From Hondaea fermentalgiana (Eukaryota; Sar; Bigyra; Thraustochytrida; Thraustochytriidae): 56,075 bases of DNA. Below are positions 29,400 to 38,797 of this stretch, in pieces. The notes under the pieces are model-generated. The model worked only from the letters and a program-made list of their open reading frames with translations, did not search any database and was not told the DNA's origin. Made by a program: the position numbers and the translations under genes. How positions within the stretch are numbered: the stretch's first letter is position 1; the number at the start of each line of letters is the position of its first letter. The stretch covers positions 1-56,075 of the forward strand of contig NPFB01000139.1 in the NCBI GenBank assembly GCA_014084085.1, given 5' to 3'.

Positions 29400-30287
29400 A
29401 TGAGCTACGGGCGCGGCGGCAGCGAGTGGCGGCGCGAGGAGAGCTACTCGCGCGGGGACTACGGCGACCGCAGAGGCGGCCATGGGTCCAGGCACGGGCA
29501 CGGCGGGGCGCGGGGCTTGGCGCGCATCTATGGAACGGAGCAGGATCGCCATAACTGCACGTTCTACATCAAGATGGGCGTGTGCAGGCACGGCGACAAG
29601 TGCGACCGCGCGCACAACAAGCCGGCCTTCAGCCAGACGGTGATGATCCCGGGCATGTATCCCAACCCGTTGGCAGCAAAGGTTGCGGAGCGAAAGGACG
29701 GTTCGCTGATCCCTAAACGAGCCTCGTCCGCGGAGCGCGACCCGAACTTTGAAGAGTTCTATGTGGATATGTTCGAAGAGGTCAGCAAGGCGGGTGAAGT
29801 GGACGACATTGTTGTCTGCGACAATTTGTGCGACCATATGATGGGCAACGTGTACATTAAGTTTTTTGACGAGGAGGATGCCGACAAGTGTCGCAAGCTC
29901 GTCTCAGGGAGATACTACCAGGGCAAGCGGTTGGACGCAGAGTTCGTGCCTGTGACCGATTTTTCACTATCTCGCTGCCGGCAGTACGACCGTCGCGAGT
30001 GCGATCGTGGCGGTGCGTGCAGCTACATGCATGTCAAACCCCTTGACCGTCGTTTGAAAGACGATCTTTTCGAAGATCAGCCGTACAAGGGTCAACGAAG
30101 TACCGAGCTGCGCAGGCGGCGATCGCCGAGCCGGTCGCCAAGTCCGGCGTACCGCTCTCGACGCCGGGGCAGGTCACGGTCACGTTCATATGAGCGTGAC
30201 TCGCGATCGTATGGCGGCCGAAGCTCGGTCAGGTCGCGGTCACCGCCGCCTCGAGAGCGGCGCCATGGGGGCCATGATCGTCGATAG
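29400..30287 (+). CDS. U2AF1: U2 snRNP auxiliary factor small subunit (U2AF35)
   Basis: A 295-residue splicing factor that recognises the AG at the 3' splice site as partner of U2AF65. The start is the first in-frame ATG and gives a Gly/Arg/Tyr-rich lead of about 40 residues that the human protein lacks. The first zinc finger is C53-x8-C62-x5-C68-x3-H72. A UHM-type RRM follows (about 85-185). The second finger is CX7CX5CX3H starting at C193. The C-terminus (about 240-295) is an RS domain with many Arg-Ser steps. The fingers and RRM agree closely with the U2AF35 family, so the identification is firm. Its presence shows active AG-dependent splicing even though introns are rare here. Confidence 0.95.
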   Translation: MSYGRGGSEWRREESYSRGDYGDRRGGHGSRHGHGGARGLARIYGTEQDRHNCTFYIKMGVCRHGDKCDRAHNKPAFSQTVMIPGMYPNPLAAKVAERKDGSLIPKRASSAERDPNFEEFYVDMFEEVSKAGEVDDIVVCDNLCDHMMGNVYIKFFDEEDADKCRKLVSGRYYQGKRLDAEFVPVTDFSLSRCRQYDRRECDRGGACSYMHVKPLDRRLKDDLFEDQPYKGQRSTELRRRRSPSRSPSPAYRSRRRGRSRSRSYERDSRSYGGRSSVRSRSPPPRERRHGGHDRR

Positions 30288-30705
30288 ATAACTTGAAATT
30301 TTATGCGTGTCTTCCGCGAGTCTATTCGTAATACGGCCTTTTGAGGTGGGCCACACCAATTCTCGTCAATCCTATCCAACTTGCGAAGCAAGTACAAAGG
30401 TAGTAGCAAGTAAAGTAGTATGATATAAGGGAAAAAGAGAAGATGTGTGAGTAAACAACTTAGAGCATCAGCAGCAAAAGAGTAGGATTAGGTTTGTCGC
30501 ACACAAGCGCGCTCGTGCGCCTGTTGGCAACAAAAAAGAGAGGGAAGAGTAAACAGGTGGCAAGAGGCAAAAAGGAGGAGCAGACAGCACTCGAGCAATT
30601 TTGTGTGAAGGTACAGAGCGCGCGTTCCCATTACCTTTCTGTTTGTTTTTGTTTGGTTTGGTTGTTTTATCCTCTGCCTCCCGCTTCATCGCGAGACGTG
30701 CGTGC
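30288..30705. other. Convergent 3' region of U2AF35 and alpha-tubulin
   Basis: About 420 bp, AT-richer than the flanks, holding the two 3' UTRs. No gene recognised. Confidence 0.6.
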
Positions 30706-32518
30706 TTAGAACTCCTCGCCCTCCTCCTCGTCCTCGCCCTCGGCGGTCTCGGCGCCGACCTCCTCGTAATCCTTCTCGAGGGCGGCAAGATCCTCGCGGG
30801 CCTCCGAGAACTCACCCTCCTCCATACCCTCACCGACGTACCAGTGGACGAAGGCACGCTTCGCGTACATGAGATCGAACTTGTGATCCATGCGCGAGGT
30901 GACCTCGCCGATAGCGGTGGTGTTGGAGATCATGGTGACCGCGCGCTGCACCTTGGCAAGATCGCCACCCGGGACAACGGTGGGGGGCTGGTAGTTGATG
31001 CCGACCTTGAAGCCAGTGGGGCACCAGTCGACGAACTGAATGGTGCGCTTGGTCTTGACGGTGGCGATGGCGGCGTTGACGTCCTTGGGGACGACATCAC
31101 CACGGTACATGACGCAGCAGGCCATGTACTTGCCATGGCGAGGGTCGCACTTGACCATCATGTTGGCAGGCTCGAAGACCGAGTTGGTGATGTCGCCCAC
31201 CGACATCTTCTCGTGGTAGGCCTTCTCGGCCGCGATGACGGGCGCGAAGGAGCAGAGGGGAAAGGAGATACGCGGGTACGGGACCAGGTTGGTCTGGAAC
31301 TCGGTAAGATCGACGTTAAGCTGGCCCTCGAAACGGAGCGAGGCAGTGATGGAAGAGATGCACTGAGCGACAAGACGGTTGAGGTTGGTGTAGGTGGGGC
31401 GCTCGATGTCGAGGTTGCGGCGGCAGATGTCGTACATGGCCTCGTTATCAATCATAAAAGCGACATCAGAGTGCTCGAGCATGGTGTGCGAGCAGAGGAC
31501 CGAGTTGTACGGCTCGACGACGGCGGTCGAGACCTGGGGCGAGGGGTAGACAGCGAACTCGACCTTGGACTTCTTGCCGTAGTCGATGGAGAGGCGCTCG
31601 AGGAGGAGCGAGCCGAAACCGGCACCGGTACCGCCACCAAACGAGTGGAAGACCATAAAGCCCTGGAGACCAGTGCAGTTGTCGGCGAGCTTGCGGATGC
31701 GGTCGAGGACGAGGTCAACGATCTCCTTGCCGATGGTGTAGTGGCCACGGGCGTAGTTGTTAGCGGCATCCTCCTTGCCGGAGATGAGCTGCTCGGGGTG
31801 GTAGAGCTGGCGGTAGGTGCCGGTGCGGACCTCGTCGACGACGGTCGGCTCCAGGTCAACCATCACGCAGCGGGGCACGTACTTGCCGGCGCCGGTCTCG
31901 CTAAAGAAGGTGTTGAACGAGTCATCGACGTTGCCGTCGGCCTCCTGCGAGCAGCTGGGCTTCTGGCCGTCGGGCTGGATGCCGTGCTCGAGGCAGAAGA
32001 GCTCCCAGCAGGCGTTACCGATCTGGCAACCGGCCTCTGTGAATCAGTCGAATCATTCATTATGAACGAGCCCATGCGTCAGTCTTTCTCTCCTTTCCTT
32101 TCCTTTCCTGTCTCTCTCTCTCTCTCTCTCTCTCGCTTTCTCTCTTGTATGCGCGCGCGCGTGCCTTCCTATTATCGGGTCCGTGTTTTGCTTTCTTTCT
32201 CCTCTTTCCTGCTAAACGCGAAGAACCGCAACGGTCCTTTGCGCGAGATGGGTCCAGGCAAAGATAAGCACCACAAGGCACGAGACCTGCCTGCCTCGCA
32301 TCGGGCGCAGGCAAGGCACGCGCGGACTCTCGAACGAGCAAGTGCGGCTTGGCTTGGCATGACATGGCATGTGGCATGCGGCAAGTTCTTCTCGCAATCG
32401 AAAGAAGGAACGAACGATCGAAAGGGTGCCAGCGATCGACGCTCTGCATTGCGCCCAACCCTGCTCTCTACGTCGTGGAAAACTTACGGCCGAGGTGGAT
32501 GAGAAGGACCTCACGCAT
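30706..32518 (-). CDS. Alpha-tubulin (two exons), divergent K40 loop
   Basis: Exon 1 is 32488-32518 (31 nt, [10 protein letters not shown] plus one base) and exon 2 is 30706-32036, joined across a 451-nt intron with GTAAGT donor and CACAG acceptor. The split codon restores the conserved Gln11, giving [20 protein letters not shown]. The product is 453 residues, the normal alpha-tubulin size, and forms the GTP-binding heterodimer with beta-tubulin in microtubules. The tubulin signature GGGTGAGFG, the MREV autoregulatory-type start and the acidic tail ending EEF are all present. The lumenal loop is unusual: position 40 is Ser, not the acetylatable Lys, and the loop is two residues longer. Codon use is strongly biased to C/G in third positions, as expected for high expression; this also opens a long spurious frame on the other strand. 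A terminal Phe instead of Tyr is seen in some alpha-tubulins. Confidence 0.96.
32037..32487 (-). other. Intron 1 of alpha-tubulin
   Basis: The donor is GTAAGT and the acceptor TTCACAG on the minus strand, after the first base of codon 11. The sense strand contains a (GA)n tract (plus strand TC repeat at 32111-32134). CTGAT, close to the acceptor, fits a branch-site consensus but is unusually near the AG; others further up are possible. This is the only intron I can demonstrate in the window. Confidence 0.93.
32111..32134. repeat. (TC)n tract within the alpha-tubulin intron
   Basis: Twelve TC repeats on the plus strand. On the transcribed sense strand it is (GA)n, so it is not the polypyrimidine tract of this intron. 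Confidence 0.85.
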
Positions 32519-34629
32519 GGTGCTTGGACTTTGGTCTTGCGCGCGCGACGGGCTCTGTGCTTGGCTTGCTGCTGCTGCTGTTGTTGCGGCTGCTGCTGCT
32601 GCTGCTGCGACGGGGCGGGTGCGAGCAGGGAAGAAGGTCTGCTGGTGCGTAGGCGAAGGGGTTTTGCTGCGAGGCTGCGCCTCCTCCGGCCTCTCCGCGC
32701 CCGCTTCGGCGGCACAGTCTGTGCCGCCTCCTCGCCCCGCCTCAACGCCCGCCGCTCAACCGACACCCCGGGTCCCCCACAGCACACGCCCCTCTGCCGC
32801 GTCCCGACCAGCCTCTTTCGTGCGGTTCCTCCACTGCGTTCGATACCCTATTGTATTGGTCTAGGGAATACAGTGCAGCGTAGAGGGCGTAGGTCCGCGG
32901 AGAACTGGAATTTCCATCGACGTCCCCATCTATGGCCAGTGACCAAGAAAAACGCACCCCAATGAAACGGCTCACACGACTATTCGGCACTGGAAGCTCT
33001 TTGGGACGAGGCTTGGGCTTAAACCAAGAAATATTTCCCGCAGTGAACCATAGATTTACTATTCGTAGCTTCGAGTGTGGAATTCAAGAGAGCAACTTCA
33101 CGACCCATACCACTGGCGATTCTACCCCTGGGTAAGGGCTCAGTGGGCGGATCCGCGCCCTTCCAACCGACCTATTGTAACCGAGGGACCCCAGCCCCGC
33201 CCAACGGATCTCTCCGCGCCGCTGTCCTCCTTTGCAATAGAGGAGGACGGGGGGGGAGAATAACTGGGCGGGCGAGACGTAGAAAGTGAGGAAGGGCAAC
33301 GCAGCGAGCGGCGCGGAAGCAGCAGCGGGGTCGGGCCGGTGGTGGTGAGGCCTCGTGCGAGCTTTTCCTTTCTTTCGTACGAGTGGTATTGTAGGAGGAG
33401 GGAGATGGTTTGGTTTGTCTGTATGTATATGAAGTGGAGAGGAGCGAGAATGACGATGCGCTGATGCCAACAGCTCGCGCGCGTGAAGGGGCGCGACTCG
33501 AATGCATGAGTCTGCGTCGCGCGTTTTTCTTGCTTTTCATTTCCTTCTGGCTTCCTATTACTTGGGCGTTGTTAGCGTTGCGACCGCTTGTGTCCGGGCC
33601 CTCTTTCATCTCCAGCTGGACCTGGTTGAGTCGGGAGATGATGTGCAGCCAGCAGGCGCCGCATCTGGCTGCATCATCAGCGATATCATCATCATGATCA
33701 TCAGGAGTAGCAGCAGCAGCTGCTGCAGCGTGACTCGGAAAGTCTGATCAGGAGAAAGAAAAAAGGGCCTGTAGCCGGCGCGGACCAATCGATCGATCGA
33801 ATTGCCGTCGTGGCCCGGGCCGCATCGCATGCCGCGCTCCTAGCTTCATTTCCTTACAACTTTTTTTCACAGTTCCGAGCAAGCGGCACTTTGGCGCGGC
33901 AGAGTCCCTCCCGAGAGCGGCAGAGTGTGAGAGGTGAGAGAGCGAGCGAGGGAGAGCGCAGGTGGCACAGCGCGCAACGTGCTTCGTTGGGTGCGCGCGC
34001 TCAACGACTTTATTTTCTGTTGCAATAACACCCTCCTTTATCTTCCTTTTCGTTTTTATTCCGACGAGGACTGCTCGTGCTTCCATCACATCACGTGCCA
34101 TCGATCCATCCATCGGTCCAGCCAGTCAGCGAGCCATCATCGTAGTAGATTGTTTGGGTTGCCTGTGCAAGAACTTGCGTCGAGACTCGGAACTTGCTTG
34201 ATCATGAGGCCCAACCGGCTGCCCCTACGAGTCATTTCATCCATCATCACCACCACCTTCATTATACCATAATTATCTCTTGTCTCCGTCTTATCAAGTC
34301 TAGTATGGCGAGACTGACAGTGAGATAGATGAGGTGCTTGTGCTGGACGCAGTCGTTCGGCTGGCTGATCGTGCTGCAGCTGCTGCGCTGGCAGCGACAC
34401 GACATGCTTGCCAAAGGTCCGCAACCAACTGGCAGCCTCGCCGCGAAGCTTTGAAGATCATCATGAAGCTGCAGAAAATTGCTGCGAAAGTCCTCGTCCC
34501 ACCATACGGCAACGCGAGGCGTCGCATCGCGCGCGCACCGTGTCACGACCTGTGTCTTGCCGGGGACACGAGCAGGCAGCAGATAGGGGAGAGAGAGAGA
34601 GAGTGGGGAGTGTAGGCGATCCCACGCGC

Positions 34630-34648
34630 CAACTGTAAACAACAGTTG
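34630..34648. promoter_or_regulatory. Perfect inverted repeat CAACTGT-N5-ACAGTTG
   Basis: Seven-base arms around AAACA. Each arm holds CAACTG, which matches the animal-type Myb site YAACNG. It sits immediately before the GCAAGTG array. Functional use is inference. Confidence 0.4.
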
Positions 34649-34660
34649 CTAGGGCGGGTG

Positions 34661-34851
34661 GCGCAAGTGCGCTATCGGCCGTGCGCAAGTGACGCTCGCG
34701 CGGATACCCGACTTGCGACGCGCCACGCGCAAGTGGGCTGCGCGGAGGGTGGGTGGCTGCGAGCCCGCAAGTGCGCTATGGCGGCGCGCAAGTGCGCTTC
34801 GGCCGCGGCGCAAGTGCGCTATCGGCAGCGCGCAAGTGCGCTATCGGCGCC
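34661..34851 (+). repeat. Seven-copy ~22-bp array of a GCAAGTG core
   Basis: The core GCAAGTG begins at 34663, 34685, 34729, 34767, 34788, 34810 and 34832. Successive distances are 22, 44, 38, 21, 22 and 22 bp. The best copies read GCGCAAGTGCGCTATCGGC. One copy-length place (near 34710) holds an inverted ACTTGC instead. The period is close to two DNA turns, so identical cores face the same side of the helix. It lies about 670 bp upstream of the CK2 beta ATG and about 2.1 kb from the tubulin ATG. It may be a minisatellite, a regulatory array, or both. Confidence 0.8.
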
Positions 34852-35523
34852 GCGGGGCTCGCTCTCCCTGTCTCCCAAGCAGCCATGGCAGCAGAGCAGA
34901 GCAGATCGAGCGAAGGAGGCCGGCTGCACGGGCGCGCGGGCGAGCACGGGCCGGCGGGCGGAGCGGCGGGCGGGCTTGCTACCGCGCGCCGAGGAGGCGG
35001 GCGGGCTGCCGTCCCTGCGCGGTAGGCTACCGCGCGGCGCGGCGCAGGCGGCGCCCGGAGACTCGACGCGCGGAAGGGGGCCATCCATCCATTCATTCAT
35101 TCTTTCTCTCATCCATCCGTCGATCGACCGCTGCGAGCCGTGCGTCGAGTGAGACGCGAGCGCGCGCACGCGCGTACGCGGGAGAGAGAGCGAGAGCGAG
35201 AGCGGGAGGAAAGGGCTGTGCTGTGTCGTTCCCTGGCTCTCTTTTCTTTGCTTTCCTTTTTCGACAAGGTCGCTTTCCAGACGAGGCGTCCGTCCGCTTG
35301 GAGAAAGCGAGCGAGCTCGGCAACAAGAGCCCAGAAACCCGGAGCAGTTCGACCCGCCCGACTTTAACAAAGCAGACTCGTGTTGCTGTACGAAGGACGG
35401 CTTGAGCGAAAAAAAAAGAAAAAAGAAAAGGACAAGAGGCGAAGCAAAAAGCAGAGGTTTCGGAGACCACCGCACGCGGCGCCTTCATCATCTGAACAGC
35501 CGCCAGCCAGTCCAAGGGACGCT

Positions 35524-36261
35524 ATGGGAGATCGCAGATTGATGATGTCTTCAAGCAGCGAGGGCGACTCCTCTGGCGTGGAGAGCTGGATCGAGTGGTT
35601 TTGCAAGCAGGAGGGCAACGAGTTTTTCTGCGAAGTGGACAGACGCTACATCGAGGACAGCTTCAACCTTTACGGTCTGCGGGAAATCATTGGTCCCAAT
35701 TTTAAGCGCTGCCTGGACGTGATTCTTGACCGCATCGAGCCCACCAGCAGCGATGAGGCGCTCGAGCGCCAGGTTCAGGATCTCTACGGCCTCATTCACG
35801 CGCGCTTCATCATCACCAAACGAGGACAGGATAAGATGCGGAGGAAAATGAAAGACATCGACTTTGGCGTCTGCCCAAGACTTCCCTGCCAACAGCAACC
35901 CGTCTTGCCAGTAGGGCTCAAGGACGAAATCGATGTTTCCGGGGTTATGGTCTACTGCCCCAGGTGCAACGACGTCTTTTTGCCGGCAAACCGCTGCGGC
36001 TACCGGAGCGACGACATGGACCTTGATGGCGCCTACTTTGGCACCACCTTTCCACACCTCTTCATGATGCAGTTTCCTGAACTCTGGCCGCCTGCGCCCA
36101 TCCGAGTGGAGTCCTATGTACCTCGCGTTTTCGGTTTCAAGGTGCGTTTGCCCGCGCGACCTCTCGCTGACGAAGATACTGTCATGCACGATGAGAGCAA
36201 ACCAAACCCGATGCCTGCTGTTCAAGATCAGCAGCAGGTTGCTAACGACGCCAAGAAGTAA
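35524..36261 (+). CDS. CK2B: Casein kinase II regulatory subunit beta
   Basis: A 245-residue regulatory subunit of the CK2 Ser/Thr kinase; the dimer bridges two catalytic alpha subunits in nucleus and cytoplasm. I use the first in-frame ATG (GCTATGG). The N-terminal SSSSEGDSS just before the fold resembles the autophosphorylation site. The family block WIEWFCKQEGNEFFCEVD is nearly invariant across eukaryotes. The dimerisation zinc ribbon has Cys at 117, 122, 145 and 148, in CPRLPC and YCPRC. DGAYFGTTFPHLFMM and YVPRVFGFKV complete the fold. The C-terminal 25 residues are variable. Nothing looks broken. Confidence 0.96.
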   Translation: MGDRRLMMSSSSEGDSSGVESWIEWFCKQEGNEFFCEVDRRYIEDSFNLYGLREIIGPNFKRCLDVILDRIEPTSSDEALERQVQDLYGLIHARFIITKRGQDKMRRKMKDIDFGVCPRLPCQQQPVLPVGLKDEIDVSGVMVYCPRCNDVFLPANRCGYRSDDMDLDGAYFGTTFPHLFMMQFPELWPPAPIRVESYVPRVFGFKVRLPARPLADEDTVMHDESKPNPMPAVQDQQQVANDAKK

Positions 36262-37742
36262 ATTGTGTGACTTGATTCCTTTGTGCTCCGAGCCAACCTT
36301 TCCTTTTTTCTTGGCCGGAGCGAAAGCCGGAATCTGTGCCACTTACCTCTATGGGCTGTCTCTTTCGCGCTAACAGTCACACCAATACGAGGCTCGAGCG
36401 CGATGGTGGGCGTGGAGTGAGAGAAAGAGATTATTTTTCTTTTTCTCTGCGCTCCTCCGACCCACGTCACCTCATCACTCCACTCCACTCCACCTACTCC
36501 ATTCTACTACTCTACTCCATTCCGAATCTACTCCACTCCACTCCACTCCACTCCACTCCACTCCACTCCACTCCACGCCACGCCACTCTCTTTGTTGTTC
36601 AACCAAGCTGTCACCTGAACTGGCGGTTAGGCGATCTGGCAAATGAGCAAGTGGACAAACAAAGGGGTGGGGGCTATTGTCAAGCGACCGCCGGCATGCG
36701 ATCGAGAAAACGCGCGATAGCTGACACTCTGGGTATACCTGTGCATCGCGCCTTGCTTACATGCTTTGGCTTGTCTACCTGCCTGCCTTGCCGCCTGCCT
36801 GCTTGCCTGCGTGGTCGCACCAGAGAATCATCTATCTATCACATCTCATCTCATCTCATCTCGACGAACCCCAACGAGCATTCTGAAGACGAAGACGAAG
36901 ACAATAATGATGTTGATGCTATGCACTTTCTTTCCTTGATCACGCTTGCTATTCCGTTTTTGGCTTCTTCTATCTCCTTCAATAGAAAGTACCAAGGTTC
37001 CATAAATTCCAAAAGAAATTAACATTCCAAAGCTTCTTCTTGCGTGGCCGCGGTGTGGACGTCCCACCGCGCATTTCTCAACAACTTAAATGGTAATCGG
37101 GCTCCGCCTGTCGATTGCTCCGAAGATTGGCAAACGTGTCCTCAACCAATTTATTTCAATTGACATCGTGCTGCGTTTGCGGTACACGATCCAAGACACG
37201 GTGGTGCGACTGCCAGTAGGGCCCGTTCAACGTCTCTCTCTTTGACAGTTTGCACGTCGATGAGTAAGCCGGCTGAGCACGTGCGTTACACCGGATCTCT
37301 CTAGGCCAAGGTCTAAGTGTCTGCTTATAGCTTTGCGAGAATCAACGAGCAGGCGGTCTCATGTCAGGCCGCTAGCCTGCAAGCTCGCGTCGCATCGGCC
37401 ACAGTGCAAGAGAAGCAAGCAAAAAGAGTACCGTCTCAGCTACTCTGACTTTTTTAGGAGACAGTGGTTTCCCTCAACGGTCAAGAGACACGTTGAGATA
37501 AGTGCATCGCGAGGTGTCCGCCGCGATAGAAAAGAAAAAAAGGAGGCAAACGCCATGGAGCACGCCGCGGCGGCAAACTCGTAACGCAAGCTCTTGCGCA
37601 TACGCTGACCTACGAGACGTCGCAAGACACGAGAACAAGGACGCGCCTTGCGAAGCAAAGGAAGCGGAGCATTCATCTTCACATTTTCCTTGCGCAACGA
37701 GTGGATACGCACAAGAGTCGTAGACACGTGACTTCGAGCAAA
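36262..37742. other. Intergenic region, CK2 beta to EGF-repeat gene
   Basis: About 1.5 kb. It contains an ACTCC minisatellite (36477-36590), a CTGC/TTGC-rich stretch near 36780-36815 and a near-perfect palindrome at 37049-37071. No coding frame beyond chance length and no RNA gene recognised. Confidence 0.55.
36477..36590. repeat. ACTCC pentanucleotide tandem repeat
   Basis: An imperfect start (36477-36530) is followed by about eight perfect ACTCC units (36531-36574) and a few CACGC variants. Confidence 0.85.
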
Positions 37743-38543
37743 ATGACGAGCAAGGCTATCGCCCTCCTCGCTATGGTGGCCGTCCTTCTTGGCGGCGCCA
37801 ATGCCGAGTGCCCAAACCAGTGCAGTGGCCATGGTCGCTGCTCGAACAACGCCATGTCGTTTTCCACCGCAACTTCGACGGTCCCGCGCATCCAGCTGCC
37901 CACCGGCGGCACTTACTCACAGTACGGCTGGGACACAGCCAACGTGAAGAAGGACAGCTGCACCTGCTTCACTCGTCTCGAGGAGGGTAACACTGTCTAT
38001 GCATGGCAGGGCGCTGATTGCTCGGAGCGCACGTGCCCGTACGGCAAGTCGTGGGACGCGGCGCCGCATGCAAACGACGCTCATGATATCCAGGCCGAGT
38101 GCTCAGGCCGTGGCCTCTGCGACCGCAACACCGGCACTTGCGAGTGCTTCCCCGGCTACGAGGGCAAGGGTTGCCGCCGTATGTCCTGCCCCAACGATTG
38201 CAGCGGCCACGGTCGCTGCAAGACGCTCCACGAAATTGCCAAGCTTCGCTCGGAGAACACCAACTGGTCGCCGTTTACCGAGTTCGATTACGCGAGTGTT
38301 GTTTACGATAGTGCTTGGGATGCTCACAAGGTCCAGGGCTGCGAGTGCGACGAGGGCTTCAAGGGTGCGGATTGCTCTCTTGTCGAATGCCCATCTGGCA
38401 CTGACCCCATGGGCGGCCCTGGCGCGACTAGCGGCCGTGAGTGCTCGGGTCGCGGCATTTGCGACTATGGCTCTGGTGTTTGCAGCTGCTTCGAGACCTA
38501 CGGCGGCGACAAGTGCGAGATCCAGAAGCAGTCCTATCTTTAA
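37743..38543 (+). CDS. Secreted EGF-like repeat protein
   Basis: A 266-residue Cys-rich secreted protein. The ATG gives a textbook signal peptide (AIALLAMVAVLLGGANA), with the mature chain starting at ECPNQC. At least four EGF-like modules of tenascin/teneurin type are seen: CSGHGRC..., CSGRGLCDRNTGTCEC..., CSGHGRC...CECDEGF and CSGRGICDYGSGVCSC. Two kinds alternate: a short compact one and one with a long loop between its Cys pairs. No membrane anchor follows. Such modules make disulphide-held rods used in adhesion or matrix. Candidate sites are the wall scales or the extracellular net, by inference. Third positions are C-rich, suggesting good expression. Confidence 0.88.
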   Translation: MTSKAIALLAMVAVLLGGANAECPNQCSGHGRCSNNAMSFSTATSTVPRIQLPTGGTYSQYGWDTANVKKDSCTCFTRLEEGNTVYAWQGADCSERTCPYGKSWDAAPHANDAHDIQAECSGRGLCDRNTGTCECFPGYEGKGCRRMSCPNDCSGHGRCKTLHEIAKLRSENTNWSPFTEFDYASVVYDSAWDAHKVQGCECDEGFKGADCSLVECPSGTDPMGGPGATSGRECSGRGICDYGSGVCSCFETYGGDKCEIQKQSYL

Positions 38544-38797
38544 GTTAGCGATGATATGATTGATGCCTTTCCCCACATTCCTGTACTTGCAAGCAATTTC
38601 CGTTCAAGTTGTCGAAGTGCGCGTGCATAAACACCATTTTCGGATTTCCTTGATCAATGTAAGCGGCCTCTACCAAATAACAACGCGTTCCGCTGCTGCA
38701 CATGACACGAGTTCCCCGCACGGACACACTTTTTTTGGCCGCCACTGCATGTCAAGCGCCCTCCCCCGTCGCTGGCCGACCCGGACGCGTAGGGTTC

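Larger units (their letters stand above)
32519..35523. other. Divergent intergenic region between alpha-tubulin and CK2 beta
   Basis: About 3 kb, the largest spacer of the window. It has CTG/GCT-rich sequence near 32565-32610, no convincing coding frame from 32700 to 34600, an inverted repeat at 34630-34648 and the 22-bp array at 34661-34851. Short ATTC and GA/CGAGAG tracts lie near 35088-35210. Several Arg/Ala-rich frames near 34650-35400 are compositional. Confidence 0.6.

Noticed and set aside
34661..34851. CRISPR-like array
   Set aside because: The units are contiguous tandem copies with no unique spacers, in a eukaryotic nuclear sequence without cas genes.
34689..35405. 238-codon Arg/Ala-rich frame upstream of CK2 beta
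   Set aside because: It reads through the 22-bp array and GC-rich low-complexity sequence in all three registers equally well.
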